In this document: positions 8,377 to 14,393 of the stretch, piece after piece | Numbering within the stretch: the first letter of the stretch is position 1 | Layout: every line of letters begins with the position of its first letter | Virus record (IMG/VR): IMGVR_UViG_3300009786_000862 | Span: 1-22,040 of that record | Source: a virus | Reading direction: 5' to 3' (one strand) | Length of the DNA: 22,040 bases | The notes under the pieces: generated by a model | The model's input: the letters and a program-made list of their open reading frames with translations, nothing else | Databases searched by the model: none | Told to the model about the DNA's origin: nothing | Program-made: the position numbers and the translations under genes

Positions 8377-9073
8377 AGTAAGTCAGATGCTGAGAGCAAA
8401 AACTAAGTCTGCTAACAAGCACTGGATAGAGTCTGCTCTGGATATTGTACTTCTAGAAGAGAATAAACGAGAGTATAAGAAGCGTACTTACTTCAGACCT
8501 TCTTCTGCTCACTGGTGCCAACGATGTTTGTGGTACCAGATGATGGGGTATCCGCAGCCCCCTGATGAACCTTTGGGTTTGCGAAGAATGGGTATTGGAA
8601 CCTCTTACCATGAATTCATTCAAGAACGATTGAAGAAGACCAGCCTTGTAGATAGTATAGAATTAGAGGTTTTTAATGATGACCCTCCTATGAGGGGGTT
8701 TATTGACGGTATACTTATTCATCCTGATACAGGTGAAAAGCATGTTCTAGAGTTGAAGAGTAGGAACGAGAATACCCAGTACGCTCAAAAGACTATTCTT
8801 CCATCTAGTTCTCACTTGATACAGTGGAATCTCTATAGTCATATGGCAAATATAGAGAAGGGTATGATTTTCTATGTCAATAAAGGAAACAACCAGTATC
8901 AGATATACGAAGTGGAGCAAAACGAGTCTATCTTAGAAAACACTTTAGATAAGTTCCGTTTGGTCTGGGATGCTATCCAAAAGGACGAAAGAGTGCCTTA
9001 TGTGAAGTGTGAAGACAGATTTGACCCTCATAGAGAAGTGAGTGAGAGAGACTGGTTCATTAGTGGGGAGTAG
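8369..9073 (+). CDS. Cas4/RecB-like PD-(D/E)XK nuclease
   Basis: This is a probable DNA exonuclease that processes ends for recombination. The order of motifs is that of the Cas4/RecB nuclease family: RPSSAHWCQRCLWYQMMGYP (residues 43-62), the helix His81 in GTSYHEFIQERL, Asp113 in RGFIDGILI, Glu128-Leu-Lys130 in VLELKSR, and the QxxxY motif Gln152-Tyr156. Cys50 and Cys53, with Cys214 near the C-terminus, recall the iron-sulfur Cas4 proteins. Only three cysteines of the usual four occupy such places, so a cluster is uncertain. The start follows GGAGG (8355-8359) and overlaps the previous gene by 8 bases. Genes of this type often stand next to RecA and RuvC in phages. There are no cas genes here and no reason to link it to CRISPR. 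Confidence 0.8.
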   Translation: MPKVSQMLRAKTKSANKHWIESALDIVLLEENKREYKKRTYFRPSSAHWCQRCLWYQMMGYPQPPDEPLGLRRMGIGTSYHEFIQERLKKTSLVDSIELEVFNDDPPMRGFIDGILIHPDTGEKHVLELKSRNENTQYAQKTILPSSSHLIQWNLYSHMANIEKGMIFYVNKGNNQYQIYEVEQNESILENTLDKFRLVWDAIQKDERVPYVKCEDRFDPHREVSERDWFISGE

Positions 9074-9075
9074 TG

Positions 9076-9546
9076 ATGGTAAGCATATTAGAGTTAGCAA
9101 GTTCTATATCGAATAAGTACAAAGAGTTTCCTGCGCCCTTAGAACCTGAATGGGGAGAGAGTTTTAGGTTTCCTGTAGATGCGGATACTCTTAATGATGC
9201 CGAGTTAGATACTTGGATGTTGAAATTAGGAGCATGGAGAGGGTATGTTTCTGCTTTAGCTTCTACTCTTGAAGGACAGTTAGCTGTGATTGAACCTGCT
9301 TTTGAGATGAAAGTAGGTGCCGCAATGTCTACTGTAGACCTTCCTTCAGATAGGAGAACAGTTAAAGAGATTGTACGTAGTCTAGCTATTATTGGAAGTA
9401 TAGAGTTGACAGAAATTTGGAATGAGCTTCTTAGATTAAAGGGAGAGGTAAAAATTCTTCAAAAGAAGTATGAGTACTATACTCAGCAATTTGAGACTAT
9501 TTCCCGTGTGGTCTCTAGACGCGGTCAAGAAAAAATGAGGCTCTAA
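9076..9546 (+). CDS. possible UvsY-like recombination mediator
   Basis: This is a 156-residue, mostly helical protein with no catalytic motifs. It has an acidic N-terminal section (DADTLNDAELDTWMLKLGAW), a central helix with alternating Glu and Lys, and a C-terminal helix ending ISRVVSRRGQ. This pattern (acidic start, long helices, final Ser-Arg-rich helix) resembles T4 UvsY and related phage mediators that load the recombinase onto SSB-coated DNA. Such genes usually sit near the recombinase. The call is tentative and rests on pattern and position; it may simply be a coiled-coil protein. ATG 9076 is preferred over GTG 9073 because GGGGAG (9065-9070) is then 5 bases upstream rather than 2. Confidence 0.4.
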   Translation: MVSILELASSISNKYKEFPAPLEPEWGESFRFPVDADTLNDAELDTWMLKLGAWRGYVSALASTLEGQLAVIEPAFEMKVGAAMSTVDLPSDRRTVKEIVRSLAIIGSIELTEIWNELLRLKGEVKILQKKYEYYTQQFETISRVVSRRGQEKMRL

Positions 9547-9551
9547 GTGCC

Positions 9552-10082
9552 GTGACACGAGTTATAGGGATTGATGTATCTACTAAAAAACTAGCCTGTG
9601 TACTGCTTGATGGAAGTACATGGAGAGATGTAGAATTCTCTGCAAAGGCAAAGACATGGGATTTGAGGTTAGATGATTTACAAGAGCAGTTTTGGATATT
9701 TCTCCGTGACTCTGTAACAGATGATGATTTTCTCTTTATAGAAGAAGTCCCTTACGTTCAAAACGTCCAGGCTTTAATTAGACTGGTCCACACAGTGGCT
9801 ATGTGTAGGACTCTTTCTACTTTTTTTCATCGAAAATATAGGTACGTAAACAATTTAACATGGAAAAAAAGAGTGGTAGGTACAGGGAAAGTGTCTAAAG
9901 AAGATATAGTACTCAAAGCTCAAAAAATTTATGGAGTAGAGGAAACACAACACTTGAGTCAGGATTCATTTGATGCGCTTTTGATAGCTACTTACGGACA
10001 GAATATTTTAAGGTATGAAAAATGGCAAAATTACGATAGTGTAGAGGAACACTACAGAGGAGGTTCACATGGTCTCGTCTAA
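9552..10082 (+). CDS. RuvC-like Holliday junction resolvase
   Basis: This is a probable resolvase that cuts four-way junctions made by RecA, and branched DNA before packaging. It has the RNase H-like fold with all four acidic residues in place: Asp8 in VIGIDVSTKKLA, Glu64 in FLFIEEVP, and Asp138/Asp141 in SQDSFDALLIATYG. The basic segment WKKRVVGTGKVSKEDIV, about residues 104-120, matches the RuvC region between the third and fourth acidic sites. The 176-residue length is typical. The start is a GTG with only a distant GAGG (9536-9539). The gene overlaps the ribonucleotide reductase start by 14 bases. Confidence 0.88.
   Translation: MTRVIGIDVSTKKLACVLLDGSTWRDVEFSAKAKTWDLRLDDLQEQFWIFLRDSVTDDDFLFIEEVPYVQNVQALIRLVHTVAMCRTLSTFFHRKYRYVNNLTWKKRVVGTGKVSKEDIVLKAQKIYGVEETQHLSQDSFDALLIATYGQNILRYEKWQNYDSVEEHYRGGSHGLV
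10056..10063 (+). promoter_or_regulatory. strong Shine-Dalgarno site for the ribonucleotide reductase
   Basis: AGAGGAGG lies five bases before the ATG at 10069, inside the end of the RuvC-like gene. It is among the best matches to the anti-Shine-Dalgarno sequence in the window. This suggests that the reductase is translated at a high rate independently of its upstream neighbour. Confidence 0.75.
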
Positions 10083-12378
10083 ATTGACGGATAATGCAGT
10101 GCGAATTCTAAATGGAAGGTACCTAAAGAAGGACGAGAAAACAGGTGAGGTGACTGAAACTCCTTCAGATATGTTTAGACGGGTAGCAAAAACTATTTCT
10201 TCTACTGAACTTCATGAAGAAAATAAAGACAAATACGAAAATATTTATTATGAGATGATGTGGGATTTGGATTTTGTTCCTAATTCTCCTACTCTCATGA
10301 ATGCAGGACTAGGGGTTGGTACCCTTAGTGCTTGTTACGTTCTTCCCATAGAAGACTCTATGGACAGTATTATGACTGCTGCCTATGACCAAGCAATGGT
10401 TGAGAAGTTTGGTGGTGGGGTAGGGTTTCCTTTGTCTAATATCCGTCCTGAAGGCACGTATATTAAGACTACTCAGGGAAAAGCCTGTGGACCTATTAAT
10501 GTATTAAAGACCCTTTCTCAAGTAGGCACCATGATTACCCAAGGGGGTAAACGAGACGGGGCGCACATGGCAATAATGTCTGTTTATCATCCTGATATAG
10601 AAAAGTTCATTACCTGTAAGACCGTTGAGGGTGAGATTCATAATTTCAATATTTCTGTTGGTGCTGATAGTGGTTTTATGAACGCCGTTAACGAGGATTC
10701 TTATTTACATTTAACATGGCCTATAGATAAGAATTCCTATGACAAACCTTATTCTGATGAAGGAAAATGGATTAAAGCCAGAGACTTGTTTTCCAAGATA
10801 GTTCATGGCGCATGGCAAAACGGAGAGCCAGGAATGGTGTGGTTGGATAAGATAAATGAAGATAATGCCAGTCCTCATTTGGGTGATATAGAAGCCACTA
10901 ACCCGTGTGGGGAACAACCCCTCCTTGGAAATGAAAGTTGTAACTTAGGTTCTATAAATTTAGCAAATTTTGTGATTCGGTCTCCGAGTGGCAAACCTAA
11001 GTTTGACTCTTCTAGATTTGTAGATATTATAAATTTTGCGGTCAGATTTCTTGATTCAGTAGTAAACGCTAACGAACACCCAACCGCAGCAACTACTGAT
11101 ATGAATAACAGAACTCGTAAAATAGGGTTAGGTTTGATGGGTTGGGCAGACCTTTTATATCAACTGGAGATTCCTTATCAAAGTAAAGAGGCTCTAACAT
11201 TAGCCAATACTGTCGGTAAGGTGTTAAAGGATACCGCTGATAAGACCTCTGCCGTTCTTGGAGAGCAGCTAGGGGATTTTAAGGAGTTTGACCAAAGTCC
11301 ACTTAATAAAAAGAACGGTGGGAAATGGGATTTCATGCGAAATGCATGGAGACTTTCCATTGCTCCTACTGGAACGATTGCAATGATTGCAGACACTTCT
11401 TCCAGTATAGAACCTCAGTTTGCTCTTGCTTATACCAAGAAGAACCTCAGTGCTTCTCTAGAAGATGAGGAATTTATTTACATAAATAAATATTTTCTAA
11501 TAGCTATGGATAATACCCAGTTAACCAATTCCGAGAAGGAAGAGATTATTAATGGGTTGAAGAACAAAAAGAGTCTTCAATCTATGGATTACGAAGCCAA
11601 AGGATTCAATAAACTCAAAGAAGTGTTCTTAGTAACTGAGGATATACGTCCCAAGGACCATGTAGGAGTACAAGCTGTTTTTCAAAAGTATGTGGATAGT
11701 GGCATAAGTAAAACCATTAATCTCGCTAATGAAGCCACTGAAGAGGATGTATCGGAAGCGTATACTCTGGCATGGGAGTTGGGGTGTAAAGGAATTACTG
11801 TTTATAGGTCAGGGAGTAGAGAGAAAGAGGTTTTGGTAGCAGGAACATCTGAGAATGGGTCAAAGCCTGTAGCATCAGAATATTTTGTTGATGATTGGAC
11901 ACGTCCTAATGAGATGTCTGGTATTACTTCTAAGATTCAGACAGGGCACGGTAGTCTTTACGTTACTATGAACAAGGATGCTAGTGAACAAATAAAAGAG
12001 GTTGTTGCTTGGACAGGCAAGTCAGGAGCCTGTGAACATGCGGCATCCGAGGCTTTTGGTAGACTCATTTCCACTGCTATACAGTTTGGTGTTCCTATGC
12101 CAATAATAATTAAACAATTAAAAGGTATAGAGTGTTGTCCCCAATTCTGGAACGGTAAGAGAGTATCTTCGCCCCCCGATGGTATTGCTCAGATTCTGGA
12201 GAATACTTTTTATACTGCAACTGAATCTACTATGGACACTAAGACGTTACCACAGCTTTCTTCCGATACTATCAAGGTAAATACTTCTAAGAATCTATGT
12301 AAAGATTGTTCTACTCAATTAATAGAACAAAGTGGATGTATCACATGTCCTTCATGTGGATGGAGTAAATGTGGGTAA
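10069..12378 (+). CDS. nrdJ: class II (adenosylcobalamin-dependent) ribonucleotide reductase
   Basis: This enzyme reduces ribonucleotides to deoxyribonucleotides using coenzyme B12, without oxygen or a second subunit. The active site is complete. Cys89 (LSACYVLP) and Cys291 form the redox pair. Asn278, Cys280 (thiyl radical) and Glu282 lie in NPCGEQPL. The 11-residue spacing from Cys280 to Cys291 equals that of Thermotoga NrdJ. APTGTIAMIADTSSSIEPQF (about 433-452) is the phosphate-binding loop region. The C-terminus carries six cysteines (744-768, CKDC, CITC, CPSCGW), the zinc-ribbon/swinging-arm feature typical of NrdJ. At 769 residues it is shorter than many bacterial NrdJ. No large N-terminal ATP-cone was seen, and there is no intein interruption. 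It presumably feeds the phage polymerase; the host must supply B12 and a reductant. Confidence 0.95.
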   Translation: MVSSKLTDNAVRILNGRYLKKDEKTGEVTETPSDMFRRVAKTISSTELHEENKDKYENIYYEMMWDLDFVPNSPTLMNAGLGVGTLSACYVLPIEDSMDSIMTAAYDQAMVEKFGGGVGFPLSNIRPEGTYIKTTQGKACGPINVLKTLSQVGTMITQGGKRDGAHMAIMSVYHPDIEKFITCKTVEGEIHNFNISVGADSGFMNAVNEDSYLHLTWPIDKNSYDKPYSDEGKWIKARDLFSKIVHGAWQNGEPGMVWLDKINEDNASPHLGDIEATNPCGEQPLLGNESCNLGSINLANFVIRSPSGKPKFDSSRFVDIINFAVRFLDSVVNANEHPTAATTDMNNRTRKIGLGLMGWADLLYQLEIPYQSKEALTLANTVGKVLKDTADKTSAVLGEQLGDFKEFDQSPLNKKNGGKWDFMRNAWRLSIAPTGTIAMIADTSSSIEPQFALAYTKKNLSASLEDEEFIYINKYFLIAMDNTQLTNSEKEEIINGLKNKKSLQSMDYEAKGFNKLKEVFLVTEDIRPKDHVGVQAVFQKYVDSGISKTINLANEATEEDVSEAYTLAWELGCKGITVYRSGSREKEVLVAGTSENGSKPVASEYFVDDWTRPNEMSGITSKIQTGHGSLYVTMNKDASEQIKEVVAWTGKSGACEHAASEAFGRLISTAIQFGVPMPIIIKQLKGIECCPQFWNGKRVSSPPDGIAQILENTFYTATESTMDTKTLPQLSSDTIKVNTSKNLCKDCSTQLIEQSGCITCPSCGWSKCG

Positions 12379-12748
12379 ACGTTTTGTAATTGAACTAGCA
12401 CGTACCCCAAAAGAATGGGCTAAAGGTCTTTCAGGAAGAACCGAACTTTCTGAGGGACATGGTTTATTTTTTGTGTACCAGACTGAGGAACCACGTTCTT
12501 TTTGGATGAAGGGCATGTTATTTCCAATAGATATCATCCATATAGATGAATCTAGTAGGGTAGTGCGTGTGGAGAGAACTGTTTCTCCTATAAAACCAAA
12601 TGATGAGCTAAAACTCTATCCTAGTAGGGTTCCCATTAAATATGCTCTAGAAGTTAATGCAGGAGAATCTTCCGACATAACAACTGGAAATTCTTGTAAA
12701 CTTAATTTTAATAATGATATAAGTAGGTATATTCTGACTTTTACATAA
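12371..12748 (+). CDS. DUF192 family protein
   Basis: This is a 125-residue protein of the DUF192 family, whose biochemical role is not established. The hallmark segments are present: RTPKEWAKGLSGR near the N-terminus, GLFFVYQTEEPRSFWMKGM, then PIDIIHID and YALEVNAG. There is no signal peptide, unlike many bacterial members, so a cytoplasmic role is likely. An upstream ATG at 12332 would add 13 residues. The GTG at 12371 is preferred because GGAG (12362-12365) stands five bases before it, and the product then starts right at the domain. It overlaps nrdJ by 8 bases. Pairing with a ribonucleotide reductase suggests co-expression, but no functional link can be shown. Confidence 0.85.
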   Translation: MGKRFVIELARTPKEWAKGLSGRTELSEGHGLFFVYQTEEPRSFWMKGMLFPIDIIHIDESSRVVRVERTVSPIKPNDELKLYPSRVPIKYALEVNAGESSDITTGNSCKLNFNNDISRYILTFT

Positions 12749-12771
12749 AATAAAAAGAAAGGGGATTTGTA

Positions 12772-13095
12772 GTGGGTGCTTCAGGAATTACTTTATTTCC
12801 TGTTTCCAAGAGTGACTGCAAATCTCTACTCAGTAGTCTTAAATACACTTTGGAACAAATTGATTATCCCAATACTGGGATATTTTCTGAGTGTTTAAAG
12901 CTTCTTACACAAGGCTATCTAAGGGGTAGAGGGATACGTCTTGATGGGTTTAGTCAGCAAAAGGAAAAGGAACAGTATGTGCTTTTTTTAGCTGATGTGA
13001 TGTGGGAGATGTCTTTGGAAGAAGACTCTTATAGATGGTTTGTGGAGTGGGTCAAGAAACTAGAAAGTGCTGTGAAAGAAAAAGAGGTGCTGTAG
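12772..13095 (+). CDS. hypothetical helical protein
   Basis: This is a 107-residue protein I do not recognise. It appears all-helical, with two cysteines (about residues 16 and 41) and a Trp/Glu-rich C-terminal helix (ADVMWEMSLEEDSYRWFVEW) ending in a Lys/Glu tail. There are no membrane segments or known motifs. GTG is the start, and AGAAAGGGG at 12756-12764 is a good ribosome binding site. It is separated from the DUF192 gene by 23 AT-rich bases with no visible hairpin, and it shares one base with the next gene. Confidence 0.65.
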   Translation: MGASGITLFPVSKSDCKSLLSSLKYTLEQIDYPNTGIFSECLKLLTQGYLRGRGIRLDGFSQQKEKEQYVLFLADVMWEMSLEEDSYRWFVEWVKKLESAVKEKEVL

Positions 13096-13565
13096 TGACA
13101 GTTTACTGCGATATTAGTGAGTGTGTTTTTAATAAAGAGTTACCAGAACCCCATCAACGTAGTTACGGATATAATTACACACCAATAGGTGCTATGGGTC
13201 AATATTCTGGTAAATGTGGTTTATCCACGTTCAAAGTAGAGTCCAAAACCGTACACACGAGTCAGACTATTCATATTATTCCAGAGTGTACTAATTTCTC
13301 TACTTCTACTGATGCATTTTCTTCTTCTAATACAGCTACTACTTTTGAGAAACCATCGAATGATGATGTTCAAATTGTGTGTGATGAGAAGAGATGTTTA
13401 CATTATAGTTACGAAACACAAGGATGTGTGTCGCCAATAGACTGGTATGTGTCTTGGACCACTATTAACAACCTTGGAGACGTAACCAAGTATGCTAAGT
13501 GCGAGTCCTTCTCAAATAGGGGATTCAAAGGACATATTGACTGGAGTAGAAGTGGTAAGCCCTAA
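13095..13565 (+). CDS. Cys-rich protein with two DUF1540-like modules
   Basis: This 156-residue protein starts at a GTG overlapping the previous TAG by one base, with GAGG at 13084-13087 upstream. It contains two copies of a Cys pattern. The first runs VYCDISECVFNK, then GKCGLSTF, then PECTNF. The second runs IVCDEKRCLHYS, then QGCVSPIDW, then AKCESF. The C-x4-C, C, C-x2-F layout resembles the small DUF1540 cysteine domain, probably a metal-binding or disulfide-stabilised fold. The domains are joined by a Ser/Thr-rich linker. There is no signal peptide or membrane helix. No function is established. It is the last gene before the late promoter. Confidence 0.65.
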   Translation: MTVYCDISECVFNKELPEPHQRSYGYNYTPIGAMGQYSGKCGLSTFKVESKTVHTSQTIHIIPECTNFSTSTDAFSSSNTATTFEKPSNDDVQIVCDEKRCLHYSYETQGCVSPIDWYVSWTTINNLGDVTKYAKCESFSNRGFKGHIDWSRSGKP

Positions 13566-13569
13566 GTAA

Positions 13570-13598
13570 TTTACATACAAATAATTTATTGTTATAAT
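13570..13598 (+). promoter_or_regulatory. sigma70-type extended -10 promoter for the packaging module
   Basis: This is a near-consensus bacterial promoter in the 106-base gap before the terminase genes. It has -35 TTTACA (13570-13575), a 17-base spacer, and -10 TATAAT (13593-13598) preceded by TG in the extended -10 position (13590-13591). Transcription would start near 13605. It leaves a leader of about 65 bases that contains a short inverted repeat, CGTAC (13630-13634) and GTACG (13640-13644). No obvious terminator for the upstream operon was seen. Confidence 0.65.
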
Positions 13599-13671
13599 TT
13601 CTATATTGGAAATCCACTTATAGGTTCCTCGTACCCAACGTACGTCCAAAGCAAGCTTAAAAGTAGACAAC

Positions 13672-13932
13672 ATGTTTGGTAAATTCTCAATAATAAGAGA
13701 TGAAGAAGGATTAGAAGTAGCTATCGTATCGCCTTCTCCTATAATTGTGTTTGATTCCTTACAGGCATTAAAGGTATGGGTAGAGGAGTTACAAAAACTT
13801 ATTATCGGTATGGAAGATGAGGATTTGAAAAAATCTTCTATTCCATTGACCAATACTTATGCATCGCAGGTGATAAAAGAATGGCAGACACTACTACAAA
13901 AGAGCCAAGGAAGCAGTGGGACCGAGACGTAA
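13672..13932 (+). CDS. small hypothetical protein preceding terminase
   Basis: This is an 86-residue protein of unknown function, the first gene after the late promoter. The N-terminal half reads as short beta strands (FSIIRDEEGLEVAIVSPSPI). It is followed by a helix (SLQALKVWVEELQKLI) and a polar tail. There are no cysteines or membrane segments. The ribosome binding site ahead of ATG 13672 is weak. Its last 52 bases overlap the small terminase gene in another frame. Its position suggests a packaging accessory, which is inference only. Confidence 0.6.
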   Translation: MFGKFSIIRDEEGLEVAIVSPSPIIVFDSLQALKVWVEELQKLIIGMEDEDLKKSSIPLTNTYASQVIKEWQTLLQKSQGSSGTET

Positions 13933-14393
13933 GAGATGCCGCTAGGGACCTGTATCTTACAGGTGATACTGTTACAAGTATTGCTTCGGAACTAGATGTC
14001 CCTGTCCCAACTGTCAGGTATTGGCAGAATAAAGATAATTGGACTAATTCTAAGAGAAGTCTTGAGTTATCTACTAACGACAATACCTTAGAAGAAATAT
14101 CAGTAACCCTCACTAGGTCACGTAGTGAGGCTATGAAAGACTATATTCGTATACAGGATACAGCTAAAGATGGTCTTTACGATGATGAACTTAGGTTTCG
14201 GGACAAGAAACAAGCTGTAGATGCTCTTGCTGTAGGGTTGAAAGGTGAAAGAGACTTACTTAATCAGAATGTGTCTATGCAGTTAATACTGGAGATAGCT
14301 AAGGTACTTGATGCAGAAATCACAGACCCCTTCCTCAGACAACGAATCGGTAATAAGCTTGTTGCAATCGGGCAACTCTACGCCTCAGACTGA
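13881..14393 (+). CDS. terS: terminase small subunit
   Basis: This is the DNA-recognition subunit of the packaging motor. The N-terminal 60 residues form a helix-turn-helix of the terminase/transposase type: ARDLYLTGDTVTSIASELDV, then PVPTVRYWQNKDNW. A long helical oligomerisation region follows (RSRSEAMKDYIRIQD and on). The C-terminal helices probably contact TerL. The 170-residue length and the place directly upstream of TerL support the call. The ATG has a poor ribosome binding site and lies inside the preceding gene, so coupling is likely. The TerL gene begins 83 bases before this gene ends. Confidence 0.8.
   Translation: MADTTTKEPRKQWDRDVRDAARDLYLTGDTVTSIASELDVPVPTVRYWQNKDNWTNSKRSLELSTNDNTLEEISVTLTRSRSEAMKDYIRIQDTAKDGLYDDELRFRDKKQAVDALAVGLKGERDLLNQNVSMQLILEIAKVLDAEITDPFLRQRIGNKLVAIGQLYASD

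Noticed and set aside
8369-9073. CRISPR Cas4
   Set aside because: The fold is shared, but there is no Cas1, Cas2 or array, only three of the usual four cysteines are suitably placed, and the neighbours are RecA and RuvC.
12332-12370. Upstream ATG for the DUF192 gene
   Set aside because: It would add 13 residues overlapping the nrdJ zinc ribbon and has no good ribosome binding site; the GTG at 12371 has a well-spaced GGAG.
10069-12378. Intein in the ribonucleotide reductase (also considered in polymerase, TerL and RecA)
   Set aside because: The catalytic motifs are contiguous and normally spaced, and the lengths are normal for the families; TerL is longer only because of its zinc-ribbon tail.
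12749-12771. Transcription terminator after the DUF192 gene
   Set aside because: The 23 bases are A-rich with no hairpin; they contain the ribosome binding site of the next gene.
13605-13671. tRNA or structured RNA in the leader before the packaging genes
   Set aside because: GGTTCCTC resembles a T-loop fragment, but there is no acceptor or anticodon stem; only a 5-base inverted repeat is visible.
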